From the NCBI GenBank assembly GCA_964511665.1, contig CAZEHA010000001.1, positions 112,761 to 176,760 of the forward strand: DNA of 64,000 nt, read 5' to 3'. The position numbers and the translations under genes were made by a program. The stretch's first letter is position 1. Every line of letters begins with the position of its first letter. A model generated the notes under the pieces. The model worked only from the letters and a program-made list of their open reading frames with translations, had not been told where the DNA came from and did not search any database. The DNA comes from JAGOEF01 sp964511665. Lineage in GTDB: Bacteria; Bacteroidota; Bacteroidia; Bacteroidales; ML635J-15. Positions 9,655 to 18,883 of this stretch are shown one piece after another.

Positions 9655-10503
9655 ATGCACATGAAAATAAAAAGCATCACCACAGTTACACATGAAAAGC
9701 AAACTGAAAACGATCCATATAAAAGTCAGTACAGAGAGTTTAATGCAAATGGCGATGTGCTTGTTGAAACACGCTATAATTCCGATGGAGAAGTGTTGTC
9801 GAAAACAGTGAATATATACAACGAACAACACCAAACAACACGCACCGAATTTTATGATGCCGAGCAGGAAACAACCGAAATCCACGATTTTTTTTACGAC
9901 AACAGGGGTAATTTAATTCGTGAAACCGTTGATTTTGAGCAGGGTTTTATTACTGTGTATAATTATAAATACAACAGCGATGGCAACGAAATTCGCATAA
10001 GTGAGCAAGACGAAGACGGAGAGGTTGAGGAAGTGAAAATTCAGCGCTACGATGCCAATGGTAATTTGCTGAGCGAACAAATATTCGACGACGAAAACCA
10101 CATGATAAGCGAAACAATAAACCAGCTCGATCACAACCAACGCCTCATCAGAAAAGAGGAAACCGATTGTCGTTACAAAACATCACAAATACACGAATAC
10201 TATTATCACGAAAGTGGACGGCTTACCGGTATTAAAACCGTGAATCAAAAGGCTAAGGTTTTAAACTGGGTAAAGCTCGAATTCGATGAAAAAAACCGAC
10301 CGGTAAGGCAAACCAGCATGAGCGGCGCAGGAATCGTGATGGAATACAGTGGTGAAAATACCAGATCGGAACGCCACATCGATGCGTATGGCAGGGTGGT
10401 TCTAGAACTTGAAACCATCACCGACAATGATGGCCGGGTTTTAAAAGAAATTAGCCCTGACAGCGTGACCGAATACCGTTACGAGTTTTTTACCGAGGAA
10501 TAA
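9655..10503 (+). CDS. YD-repeat-like protein without a signal peptide, function unknown
   Basis: The product (about 282 residues) consists mostly of tandem short units of the type YDxxGNLxxE, such as FYDNRGNLIRET, YNSDGNEIRIS and YDANGNLLSEQ, which resemble YD/RHS repeats or MORN-like beta-hairpin repeats. No signal peptide is visible, so the protein is probably cytosolic, unusual for YD-repeat proteins, which are mostly exported. The frame opens at a TTG at 9586, but AAGGAG at 9645-9650 lies just before two in-frame ATGs (9655 and 9661); either could be used. A TAATTTTG box (9564-9571) fits a minus-7 element. The polar, acidic composition and lack of a toxin tip argue against an intact RHS toxin. 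Confidence 0.68.
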   Translation: MHMKIKSITTVTHEKQTENDPYKSQYREFNANGDVLVETRYNSDGEVLSKTVNIYNEQHQTTRTEFYDAEQETTEIHDFFYDNRGNLIRETVDFEQGFITVYNYKYNSDGNEIRISEQDEDGEVEEVKIQRYDANGNLLSEQIFDDENHMISETINQLDHNQRLIRKEETDCRYKTSQIHEYYYHESGRLTGIKTVNQKAKVLNWVKLEFDEKNRPVRQTSMSGAGIVMEYSGENTRSERHIDAYGRVVLELETITDNDGRVLKEISPDSVTEYRYEFFTEE

Positions 10504-10520
10504 CTCAATAATGATCAAAT

Positions 10521-11141
10521 CTAGGCTGTATCTTGAGATTCGTCTGCTTTTTCTTGTTTTGGTGTTGCAAAAACCCTTCGGTAAAATAGTATCATGATAA
10601 CTACCGAAACCGTAATAGCCGAATCGGCAACATTAAACACCGGTTTAAAGAAAAGTACCTTACCTGCGCTATTGCGTATTACCGGGCAGTAGAACATATC
10701 AACCACATTGCCATACAAAAACTGCGCATATCCGCCACCATCGGGAAACGCCTCTGCAGCCTGCCTCATGCTATCGCTAAAAATCATGCCATAAAAAGCA
10801 CAGTCGATAAGATTGCCTGCGGCGCCTGCAACAATTAGCGAAATACACACAATAAACAGGGTTGAAGCCTTTGTTTTTATTAACTTGTATAGATAATACG
10901 ATAATGCCACAATAGCAAGAAACCGAAATACAGTAAGTGCGGGTTTACCCCAATTACCGCCCAACTCCATGCCAAAGGCCATACCCGGGTTTTCGGTAAA
11001 ATGAAGTATTACGTAGTTACCAAGCAAATTAAACTCCTGACCAAGGTACATAGTGGTTTTTATCCAAACCTTCAGGCTTTGATCGAGAAGCAATACAAAA
11101 AAGATGATGGCAAATGCCAGCAGGGTGTTCTTATTCTTCAC
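10521..11141 (-). CDS. lspA: Lipoprotein signal peptidase (signal peptidase II)
   Basis: LspA is the inner-membrane aspartyl protease that removes signal peptides from prolipoproteins. The 206-residue product has four hydrophobic segments and the catalytic aspartates in AGAAGNLIDCAFYG and FNVADSAITV, plus the conserved FTENPGMAFG loop. It carries the longer periplasmic insertion between the two Asp motifs that is normal in Bacteroidota. The start is a GTG at 11141. It is the third gene of ileS - dksA-like - lspA, 59 nt after the regulator gene, an order conserved in this phylum. The many lipoproteins in this window are its likely substrates. Confidence 0.92.
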   Translation of the reverse strand: MKNKNTLLAFAIIFFVLLLDQSLKVWIKTTMYLGQEFNLLGNYVILHFTENPGMAFGMELGGNWGKPALTVFRFLAIVALSYYLYKLIKTKASTLFIVCISLIVAGAAGNLIDCAFYGMIFSDSMRQAAEAFPDGGGYAQFLYGNVVDMFYCPVIRNSAGKVLFFKPVFNVADSAITVSVVIMILFYRRVFATPKQEKADESQDTA

Positions 11142-11200
11142 CTTAATGTGTTTTTGCGCAAAGAAAACAAATTCTTCGTTAATTCTTAGCCAAAATCAAA

Positions 11201-11581
11201 TTACTTCTGATTGTTTTTTGCATCGATACACAAGGTGGCGTGTGGCACAGCTCTTAGGCGTTCGGGCGCTATAAGCTTACCTGTTTCGCGACAAATACCG
11301 TAGGTACCATTCTCGATACGAACCAATGCAGCCTGCAAATGTTGTATAAACTTCAGCTGTCGCTGTGCCAGCCTGCCGGCTTCTTCTTTGCTCAACACAG
11401 CAGCACCTTCTTCGAGTACCTTAAAAGTAGGGCTGGTGTCGGCTGTGTCGTTGGTATCGCCGTGGTTAAGCGCATTTTTATATAACTGGTAATCAATCTT
11501 TGCTTTTTCAAGCTTGTCGTTAATGATGGCTTTGAATTCTTCGAGCTCAGCCTTGCTATACCTCTTCTTTTCTTCTGTCAT
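11201..11581 (-). CDS. DksA/TraR family regulator with a degenerate zinc finger
   Basis: The 126-residue product resembles DksA/TraR proteins, which bind in the secondary channel of RNA polymerase and modulate transcription with ppGpp. An N-terminal helical hairpin (about residues 8-85, with the acidic segment NHGDTNDTADTSPT at its tip) precedes the finger region YGICRETGKLIAPERLRAVP. The usual CxxC/CxxC pairs are reduced to one cysteine each (CRET and CIDA), so zinc binding is doubtful; this degenerate form is common in Bacteroidota. It sits between ileS and lspA, 22 nt after ileS. TraR/DksA family membership is secure, but the exact role is not. Confidence 0.87.
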   Translation of the reverse strand: MTEEKKRYSKAELEEFKAIINDKLEKAKIDYQLYKNALNHGDTNDTADTSPTFKVLEEGAAVLSKEEAGRLAQRQLKFIQHLQAALVRIENGTYGICRETGKLIAPERLRAVPHATLCIDAKNNQK

Positions 11582-11603
11582 AATCCTATGTTTTTCGTTT
11601 ATA

Positions 11604-14600
11604 TCAAATGCGTTCGACCCGTATCGATGTTTTAAAATTATCTACTTCTACGTGTTTTGCTGAATTATGTTCCATTTTTTCGATAATATTTATTGAGACG
11701 GCCAATGTTTGAGAACAGATATATGAATTGTAGCTTTCAACAGTAGGATTGAGATCGGGATGCGATGCTACATAAATATGTATTTTATCGGTAACATCGA
11801 AGCCACTTTCTTTGCGCAAATTTTGAATACGGTTCACCAATTCGCGTGCAATGCCCTCCATTTTCAATTCATCGGTAAGCTGTATGTCGAGAGCCACCGT
11901 AAGCTTTCCTTCGTTGGCTACCAGCCACCCTGGAATATCCTCGGAGATAATTTCGACATCGCTTAGCAACAAATCGATATCGGAATTCTCGATGTTGATG
12001 CGCTTCAAGCCCTGTTGTTCTATTTCGGAGATGTCGCTTTGGGTAAATAGCTGAATAGCCTCGCCGATAGGTTTTAACAGTTTACCGTATTTGGGCCCAA
12101 GCGTTTTAAAATTGGGTTTTATTCTTTTTACCAGCAATTCCGAGGCATCGCTAAGGTATTCTACGGTTTTAATATTGGTTTCGCTAAGAATAATAGATTC
12201 AACCTGTTTCAACTGTTGCTCGAAATCGGGGTTCAGCACCGGTATCATAACACGGTTGAGCGGTTGACGCACCTTTATATTTACTTTACGCCTCAGGCTC
12301 AATATCATCGATGATATATCCTGGGCCAATTGCATGCGTTGCTCCAGTTTGATGTCGATATAATTGCAATTATGAGCCGGGAAGCTGCTTAAATGCACCG
12401 ATTCGTAGGTTTCGAGGCGGGTAATGCTATTTAAGTCGCGATAGATTTTATCGGTAATAAAGGGGGCAATAGGACTTGCCAGTTTGCATACTGTAACCAA
12501 GCATTCGTATAGAGTTTGGTAGGCCGATATTTTGTCGAGGTCATACTCTCCTCCCCAGTAGCGTTTACGACCTAGGCGCACATACCAGTTGCTGAGATGG
12601 TCGTTTACAAAAGTTTGAATGGCTCGACCGGCACGAGTGGGTTCGTAGTTTTCGTAGTGCTCTTTCACTTCTTTTATAAGCGAGTTTAACAGCGAAATTA
12701 TCCATCTGTCCAGTTCCGAACGTTGTGCCACCGGAACCGGCGGGTCTACACCACAGTAGTTATCTACATTGGCATACAGAGCAAAAAAACTATAGGTATT
12801 GTGCAGTGTTCCGAAAAACTTACGTTTCACTTCTTCGATGCCTGTATACACCGGTTTATTGTCATCGTCGTAATCTAGGTCGAACTTCAGGTTGTCCCAG
12901 GGCTGAGCATTGGTCATCATATACCACCTGAGCGCATCGGCACCGTGAAGTTCCATTACCTCGAACGGATCTACGGTGTTGTTGAGCCGCTTCGACATTT
13001 TGTTTCCGTGTTTGTCGAGCACAAGACCGTTCGATATAATATTTTTAAACGACACTCCATCGCTTATCATAGTGGCAATAGCGTGCAGGGTAAAAAACCA
13101 TCCACGGGTTTGATCAACTCCCTCTGCTATAAAGTCGGCCGGAAAGAGATTCTGAAAGTTTTCGCTATTCTCGAATGGATAGTGCCACTGTGCATAAGGC
13201 ATTGCACCACTGTCGAACCACACGTCGATAAGGTCGGGTTCGCGATGCATGGGGCTTCCAGTCGACGACCGCAAAACAATAGTATCGACCCAGGGTCGGT
13301 GCAAATCAATTTTCTGATAATTTTCGCTGCTATAATCCCCCGCAACAAAACCTTCGTAAGGATTGTTTTTCATCAAACCGGCCCCAACCGATTTTTCTAT
13401 TTCGTTTATCAATTCTTCTACCGAGCCTATGCATTTTCGCTCGCTGCCATCGGCGGTACTCCAAATAGGCAAAGGTGTGCCCCAATAGCGCGACCGGCTC
13501 AGGTTCCAATCAACCAGATTTTCGAGCCATTTTCCAAAGCGACCCTCACCTGTTGATGCCGGTTTCCAGTTTATTGTTTCGTTCAGTTCAATCAATCGTT
13601 GCTTAAATGCGGTTGTTCTGATAAACCACGAGTCGAGTGGATAATATAGAATAGGCTTATCGGTGCGCCAGCAATGCGGATAATTGTGGGTGTGCTTCTC
13701 GATGCGGAAGGCTTTTTTGTTCATTTTCAGCATCACAGCAATGTCAACATCAACCATGGGCGTGTCGGCGGTAGCTTGTACATCGTATTCATTTTTCACA
13801 AATCTGGCTTCGAATGCTGCATAGCTTTCGCGGTTTACATGCTTACTCACAAATTCAGGATGCATCTCGGCAATAGGATAAAAACGTCCTTTTTTATCAA
13901 CCAGAGCCTGACTGTTTCCTTCGTTGTCGGTAATTAGTAGAGGAACAATACCTGCAGCACGAGCCACCCTGAGGTCGTCGGCACCAAAAGTAGGTGCAAT
14001 ATGAACAATGCCGGTACCATCGTCGGTGGTAACATAGTCGCCGGCAATAACTCGGAATGCATCGCCATCAGGTTTTACCCAGTCGATAAGCTGTTGGTAG
14101 CAGAGACCTGTAAGTTCCGATCCTTTCAGGCTGTGCACAATGCGCCAGGGTATTGCTTTATCGCCCGGCTTGTAGCTGTTGCTATCGAGATTTTCTGCTT
14201 CGGGCTTAAAGTAGGCAGGTAGTCGGTCGCTACAAAGAATTACATGGATTTTTTCGTTAGAATAGGCATTGAATGTTTCTACCAATACATAGTTAATGTT
14301 GTTACCCACGGCCAAGGCTGTATTCGAAGGTAAAGTCCAGGGTGTAGTCGTCCAGGCAAGTATCGAAATGTTGGTTTGGGCTTTTTCGAATAAAAATTCC
14401 GACAACTCGTTTCTAATCAGCGGAAACATGCTTACAACAGTGGTATCTTTTACATCGCGATAGCAACCCGGCTGATTCAGTTCGTGAGTACTTAATCCGG
14501 TTCCTGCTGCAGGAGAGTATGGCTGTATGGTATAGCCTTTGTAGAGGCAGTCTTTTTCGTAGAGTTGTTTCAATAAGTACCACAGGGTTTCAATATAGCG

Positions 14601-15065
14601 GTTGTCGTAGGTAATATAGGGGTTTTCCATATCGACCCAGTAACCCATTTTGCGGGTAAGATCTTCCCATTCCCGGGTATATTTCATTACCTCAACACGA
14701 CAGGTTGCATTGTATTGTTCAATGCTGATTTTTTTGCCGATATCTTCTTTTGTAATGCCCAGGGTTTTTTCTACGCTGAGTTCAACAGGTAAGCCGTGCG
14801 TATCCCATCCTGCTTTACGGTCAACGCGATATCCGTCAAGGGTTTTGTAACGGCAAAAGACATCTTTTATGGTTCTCGAAAGCACATGATGTATGCCCGG
14901 TTTACCATTGGCAGAAGGGGGCCCTTCGTAGAATACATACGATTTTTGCCCTGAACGTGAACTTATGCTTTTCTCGAAAGTGTTTTCCGATTCCCACAAA
15001 GCGTTTATGTCTTTGTTAATCTGCGATAGATCAAGGTTTTTATATTCCTGAAACTTCTTTTGCAT
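11604..15065 (-). CDS. ileS: Isoleucyl-tRNA synthetase, type 2, with a rearranged GIHH signature
   Basis: This 1153-residue class I aminoacyl-tRNA synthetase charges tRNA-Ile. The first signature is PPSANGKPGIHHVL: the classical HxGH has its first and third residues exchanged (GIHH, residues 57-60). The second signature is KMSKRLNN, typical of the eukaryote-like type 2 enzyme, and the protein lacks the C-terminal zinc finger of type 1 enzymes. The editing domain (CP1) is present with TTPWTLPSNTALAV and the GTGIVHIAPTFGADD segment. The frame extends to 15128, but the ATG at 15065 follows a good promoter and gives the conserved start. From work on type 2 enzymes with swapped motifs, strong mupirocin resistance is expected; that is inference here. 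Confidence 0.94.
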   Translation of the reverse strand: MQKKFQEYKNLDLSQINKDINALWESENTFEKSISSRSGQKSYVFYEGPPSANGKPGIHHVLSRTIKDVFCRYKTLDGYRVDRKAGWDTHGLPVELSVEKTLGITKEDIGKKISIEQYNATCRVEVMKYTREWEDLTRKMGYWVDMENPYITYDNRYIETLWYLLKQLYEKDCLYKGYTIQPYSPAAGTGLSTHELNQPGCYRDVKDTTVVSMFPLIRNELSEFLFEKAQTNISILAWTTTPWTLPSNTALAVGNNINYVLVETFNAYSNEKIHVILCSDRLPAYFKPEAENLDSNSYKPGDKAIPWRIVHSLKGSELTGLCYQQLIDWVKPDGDAFRVIAGDYVTTDDGTGIVHIAPTFGADDLRVARAAGIVPLLITDNEGNSQALVDKKGRFYPIAEMHPEFVSKHVNRESYAAFEARFVKNEYDVQATADTPMVDVDIAVMLKMNKKAFRIEKHTHNYPHCWRTDKPILYYPLDSWFIRTTAFKQRLIELNETINWKPASTGEGRFGKWLENLVDWNLSRSRYWGTPLPIWSTADGSERKCIGSVEELINEIEKSVGAGLMKNNPYEGFVAGDYSSENYQKIDLHRPWVDTIVLRSSTGSPMHREPDLIDVWFDSGAMPYAQWHYPFENSENFQNLFPADFIAEGVDQTRGWFFTLHAIATMISDGVSFKNIISNGLVLDKHGNKMSKRLNNTVDPFEVMELHGADALRWYMMTNAQPWDNLKFDLDYDDDNKPVYTGIEEVKRKFFGTLHNTYSFFALYANVDNYCGVDPPVPVAQRSELDRWIISLLNSLIKEVKEHYENYEPTRAGRAIQTFVNDHLSNWYVRLGRKRYWGGEYDLDKISAYQTLYECLVTVCKLASPIAPFITDKIYRDLNSITRLETYESVHLSSFPAHNCNYIDIKLEQRMQLAQDISSMILSLRRKVNIKVRQPLNRVMIPVLNPDFEQQLKQVESIILSETNIKTVEYLSDASELLVKRIKPNFKTLGPKYGKLLKPIGEAIQLFTQSDISEIEQQGLKRINIENSDIDLLLSDVEIISEDIPGWLVANEGKLTVALDIQLTDELKMEGIARELVNRIQNLRKESGFDVTDKIHIYVASHPDLNPTVESYNSYICSQTLAVSINIIEKMEHNSAKHVEVDNFKTSIRVERI

Positions 15066-15097
15066 GTAGCCGTAATTATTAATTCGAAAAAGATTTG

Positions 15098-15129
15098 CAA
15101 ATATAGACTTTAGGCGAAAATTTGCCAAA
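15098..15129 (-). promoter_or_regulatory. Bacteroidota-type promoter for ileS
   Basis: On the minus strand, TTTG (15126-15129) is followed after 20 nt by TATATTTG (15098-15105), an exact match to the TAnnTTTG minus-7 consensus with the expected spacing. It lies about 33 nt upstream of the ATG at 15065. This supports the shorter ileS start and a separate promoter for ileS-dksA-lspA, independent of the FkbM gene upstream. Confidence 0.72.
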
Positions 15130-15172
15130 TGATATTTTCGAGCAACAAATGTCTGGTGAATAAATACACTTT

Positions 15173-15919
15173 TTATTGCTTAAAGCCGGGAGGCAGAAAA
15201 TAAAAGTCGCTTTGGTGTGAGTGTATTTGAACTTGTGTTGCCGGCACAAGGCTGTGGGATTGTAACACATAAACTGCATAACCCAGCGATTGCAACAAAT
15301 GCATCACCTTGTTTCGGTTTTCGTTTCCACTGAGTTCGGTTTGTATTACTGGCATAAATTTTTTAAGCGTTGTAGTCATGTTGCTAAAAACTATTGCTTC
15401 ATAGCCTTCTACATCTGTTTTTACAAAATCGAGTTTATCAATCGACGCAAACACAACATCGGGGATTTTCATTTCGGCATCGAAAAAGATTTTGTGTTCA
15501 GGTTTATCGTCTTCGAGCACTCGTGTCATACCATGATGCAAAACCCCTGCAACCTCGGGTGTTGCCATACGAATACCGGCTGTTTTGGCACCCAGGGCAC
15601 ATACTTCGAGTTGATAGTTGCGAATCGATCGTTTCATGTTCCTTCGCCAGATGGACGCAAATAACGGGACCGGCTCCACAGCAATAAGTTTACCCTGTTC
15701 CCCACAGCATTTCGACATCATTACCGAATAATACCCCAGATTTGCCCCAATATCGATACACACGTCGCCGGGTTTTATGAGTTTCTTCAGGTAATAGAGT
15801 TCAGCATACCTGTTTTTAAAAAAACCCAGATTTATCAGACTTAGATATGTGCGGCTGATAAGAAACAGGTATTTTTCGATACCCAGCATACGATAGAGCA
15901 GGTTACGTAACTGTTTCAT
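15173..15919 (-). CDS. FkbM family methyltransferase
   Basis: The 248-residue product contains the SAM-binding motif CIDIGANLGYYSV (about residues 55-67) and the FkbM-type second half FVKTDVEGYEAIVFSNM, where the DVEG motif is characteristic. These enzymes O-methylate sugars or small molecules and are often found with polysaccharide genes. The ATG overlaps the stop of the preceding DUF4834 gene by 4 nt (ATGA), so the two are translationally coupled. No glycan genes are adjacent, so the substrate is unknown. The gene precedes ileS but is probably transcribed separately. Confidence 0.87.
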   Translation of the reverse strand: MKQLRNLLYRMLGIEKYLFLISRTYLSLINLGFFKNRYAELYYLKKLIKPGDVCIDIGANLGYYSVMMSKCCGEQGKLIAVEPVPLFASIWRRNMKRSIRNYQLEVCALGAKTAGIRMATPEVAGVLHHGMTRVLEDDKPEHKIFFDAEMKIPDVVFASIDKLDFVKTDVEGYEAIVFSNMTTTLKKFMPVIQTELSGNENRNKVMHLLQSLGYAVYVLQSHSLVPATQVQIHSHQSDFYFLPPGFKQ

Positions 15920-16188
15920 AGCTCTTCGTAATCAACGTATTCGCCTTTGTTTTTGTTGTTGTCGCCGGTTTTATTTTTACCCGGAGCATCTTTAATAAAA
16001 ATATCTCCCGGCTTTTTATTACGGCGCCGGCGTGCCTGTTTCATCTCGTTATATGCATCGGGATTGTTCTTTTTCAGAATAGCAGAAACCCACCATCGCA
16101 ACAACCACGGAAATATATAGCGAAAAAACAGTTTCCCTATAAGGTAAATGATAATAAGAATCAGTACAAGCCTAAACAAAATGGGCAT
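15916..16188 (-). CDS. DUF4834 family small membrane protein
   Basis: The 90-residue product has one N-terminal membrane segment (roughly residues 4-32, rich in Ile/Leu and Trp), followed by a basic stretch (ARRRRNKKPGD), a Lys/Asn-rich linker and the terminal VDYEEL. This architecture and the tail match the small DUF4834 family of Bacteroidota, whose function is unknown. It is coupled by a 4-nt overlap to the FkbM methyltransferase gene. The predicted topology is inner membrane with the charged tail in the cytoplasm (inference from the positive-inside rule). Confidence 0.75.
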   Translation of the reverse strand: MPILFRLVLILIIIYLIGKLFFRYIFPWLLRWWVSAILKKNNPDAYNEMKQARRRRNKKPGDIFIKDAPGKNKTGDNNKNKGEYVDYEEL

Positions 16189-16454
16189 AACACATTAGTA
16201 TTTGTGGCAAAATTAGCAATAATATTTGGTGTTGTCACTTTTCTGCGGGCTTTTTCAAAACAATTCTGATACGGTAAATCAAGAAGTAACGGTTCAATTC
16301 TATATTTCTAATTACTCAAAAAGTCTTTGTTTTTTCGATATGCGATATAGCATGTTTTTAAAATTTACGGTTCATAATAATTTTTTATTTTTGAATAGCA
16401 AAAACAGTAAAGTTCTTTCTGCCTAATTTTAATCATTTTAACTACTGATGCGTT

Positions 16455-18839
16455 ATGTATAATCTCGACAACTACAATTTCGGCAACAAAAAAGTGTTGC
16501 TTCGTGTTGACTTTAATGTTCCCATAAATGCAGGTGTTGCCCCTACCGACGATATGCGTATAAAAACGGCCCTGCCCACCATTACCAAGCTGCTCAGCGA
16601 AGGAGCTGCCATTATTATTTTAACACATCGTGGGCGGCCACAGGGCATAAGAACCGAGAGACATAGCCTGGAACACATTCTGCCCCTGGTTAAAAAACTA
16701 ATCGGTCGCGAGGTAAAGCTTGCAAGCGACGTGTATAGTCACGAAACTGCCGAAATGGCCAAAAACCTGAAGTCGGGCGAAATTATGATGCTCGAAAACC
16801 TGCGATTTTACAAAGAAGAGACCGATGGCGACGAGGAGTTTGCCAAAAGACTGGCTTCGTTTGGCGATGTGTATGTGAACGATGCATTTGGCACTGCTCA
16901 TCGCAATCATGCTTCCACTTCGGTAATTGCCAAATTCTTTCCGTACGACAAAATGTTTGGCTACCTGATGGAAAGCGAGATGAAAAACCTCGACAGGGTA
17001 ATGAAAGAAGCTGCACACCCTTTTACCCTTATGTTGGGTGGCGATAAAGTAACCACAAAAATAGGAATTGTTGATGCCTTGCTTCCAAAAGTTGATAATG
17101 TGATTTTGGGTGGTGGTGTGTGTTTCACATTTTTCAAAGCAATGGGAATAGAAGTGGGGAATTCTTTGGTTGAATCTGACTGCCTCGATCTGGCCAAACG
17201 CATACTTGATCACGCAAAACAACATAATGTTAAAATTCACCTGCCCGAAGATGTCATCATTGCCGACAGCCGCAGCAACGATGGCAATATTGAACATTGC
17301 GATATTCACGAAATTAAGAAGGGTTGGATTGGTCTTGATATAGGGGTGAAATCGGCCGACAATTTTGCAAAAGTTATCGAAGAGTCGAAAACACTGCTGT
17401 GGGATGGCCCAATGGGAGTGTACGAAATGTCGCATTTTTCGTATGGAACCCAGAAAATTGCACTCTCGGTGGGGCGGCAAACCGACAAGGGTTTGTTTTC
17501 GGTGGTAGGAGGTGGCGACACCATTGCTGCGCTGAACAAATATTCGCTGGTACACAAGATTAGTTACTTGTCGTCGGCGGGTGGGGCACTTCTCGAATAT
17601 GTAGAGGGGAAAAATCTCCCCAGTATAAGGGCTATCAAGGAATCGTATTCGGTTGACGACTACAATTTCAACAAAAAAAGAGTGTTGATACGTGTCGATT
17701 TTAATGTTCCTCTCGATAAAGATTTCAACATTACCGACGATACCCGTATTGTTACAGCCATGGCTACTACGCGAAAAATTCTGGCCGACAACGGCTCGGT
17801 AATTCTTATGACACACATAGGCCGACCCAAAGGAGCCTACGAAGAAAAGTACTCGGTTAAGCATATCGTTCCTTATTTGAGCAAATTGCTCGAGATGGAT
17901 GTAAAGTTTCCGGGCGCTTGCATAGGCCCCGAAGTAGAAAAAATGGCAGCCGAGCTGAAACCGCGCGAGGTAATGATTCTCGAAAACCTGCGTTTTCATC
18001 CCGAGGAAGAAAAAAACGATGAGAAATTTGCAGCACAATTGGCCAAACTGGGCGATGCTTATATAATGAATGCTTTTGGAACAGCTCACCGGGCACATGC
18101 CAGCACGTATATGATAGCCAGATTTTTTCCGGAAGATAAAATGCTGGGCTATTTGGTAGAAAGCGAAATTAACAATATCGAGAGGGCATTGCACAAGGGA
18201 GAAAAGCCGGTAACCGCAATTGTTGGGGGGTCGAAAGTATCTACAAAGATTGATATTATCAGAGCTTTGATGGACAGGGTCGATAATTTGATTATTGGTG
18301 GCGGTATTGCCTTTACTTTTATTAAAGCTATGGGAGGGCATATTGGCAATTCGCTGGTTGAAGAAGACTACCTTGACATAGCCAAAGAAATCCTCGACAA
18401 GGCCATTATGAGTAATGTGAAGTTATATTTGCCCACCGACTGTCTTATTGCCGATAAGTTCGACAACGAAGCTCAAATAAAACACGTGAAAATAAACGAA
18501 ATTCCGGAAGGATGGAGTGGCCTTGACATTGGAATAAAATCGGCAGAGACATTTACTAAAGTAATTGAGCGAAGCCGCACTTTGTTGTGGAATGGCCCCA
18601 TGGGCGTATTCGAAATGGATCATTTTAGTAATGGTACCATTAAGATCGCCCTCGCGGTATCGCGCAGTACCGATCATGGCTCGTTCTCGCTGGTAGGCGG
18701 TGGCGACAGCATTGCAGCTTTGAACAAATACGGATTGGCTCACAAAATTTCGTATGTTTCTACAGCCGGCGGAGCTTTACTCGAATATATCGAAGGAAAG
18801 GAATTGCCCAGCCTTAAAGCCATTCGGACAAAAATTTAA
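16455..18839 (+). CDS. pgk: Tandem phosphoglycerate kinase (two complete PGK units in one chain)
   Basis: The 794-residue product is two full phosphoglycerate kinases joined head to tail with no linker: unit 1 residues 1-397, unit 2 about 398-794. PGK transfers phosphate between 1,3-bisphosphoglycerate and ADP in glycolysis. Both units keep the substrate motif RVDFNVP, the Arg in DDxRI, HxGRP (HRGRP and HIGRP), the NLRF and AFGTAHRxHAS segments, the GG(D/S)KV lysine, GGG(V/I)xFTF(F/I)KA, the nucleotide motif WDGPMGV or WNGPMGV, and GGGD(T/S)IAALNKY. The final motif is SSAGGALLEY in unit 1 and STAGGALLEY in unit 2, instead of the usual STGGGA. The units are collinear but well diverged, so the duplication is old. 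A TATTTTTG box (16386-16393) is a probable minus-7 element. One continuous frame with no internal stop argues against a misassembly. Confidence 0.93.
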   Translation: MYNLDNYNFGNKKVLLRVDFNVPINAGVAPTDDMRIKTALPTITKLLSEGAAIIILTHRGRPQGIRTERHSLEHILPLVKKLIGREVKLASDVYSHETAEMAKNLKSGEIMMLENLRFYKEETDGDEEFAKRLASFGDVYVNDAFGTAHRNHASTSVIAKFFPYDKMFGYLMESEMKNLDRVMKEAAHPFTLMLGGDKVTTKIGIVDALLPKVDNVILGGGVCFTFFKAMGIEVGNSLVESDCLDLAKRILDHAKQHNVKIHLPEDVIIADSRSNDGNIEHCDIHEIKKGWIGLDIGVKSADNFAKVIEESKTLLWDGPMGVYEMSHFSYGTQKIALSVGRQTDKGLFSVVGGGDTIAALNKYSLVHKISYLSSAGGALLEYVEGKNLPSIRAIKESYSVDDYNFNKKRVLIRVDFNVPLDKDFNITDDTRIVTAMATTRKILADNGSVILMTHIGRPKGAYEEKYSVKHIVPYLSKLLEMDVKFPGACIGPEVEKMAAELKPREVMILENLRFHPEEEKNDEKFAAQLAKLGDAYIMNAFGTAHRAHASTYMIARFFPEDKMLGYLVESEINNIERALHKGEKPVTAIVGGSKVSTKIDIIRALMDRVDNLIIGGGIAFTFIKAMGGHIGNSLVEEDYLDIAKEILDKAIMSNVKLYLPTDCLIADKFDNEAQIKHVKINEIPEGWSGLDIGIKSAETFTKVIERSRTLLWNGPMGVFEMDHFSNGTIKIALAVSRSTDHGSFSLVGGGDSIAALNKYGLAHKISYVSTAGGALLEYIEGKELPSLKAIRTKI

Positions 18840-18883
18840 TTGTTGCGAAACACCAAGAGCACGTACAAGCATCGGGGTTGTAA

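Noticed and set aside
16698..18341. A 547-codon open frame on the minus strand opposite the tandem PGK
   Set aside because: It is the antisense shadow of a strongly coding sequence. It has no family similarity I can see, and its low-complexity His/Phe/Cys-rich content is typical of such shadows.
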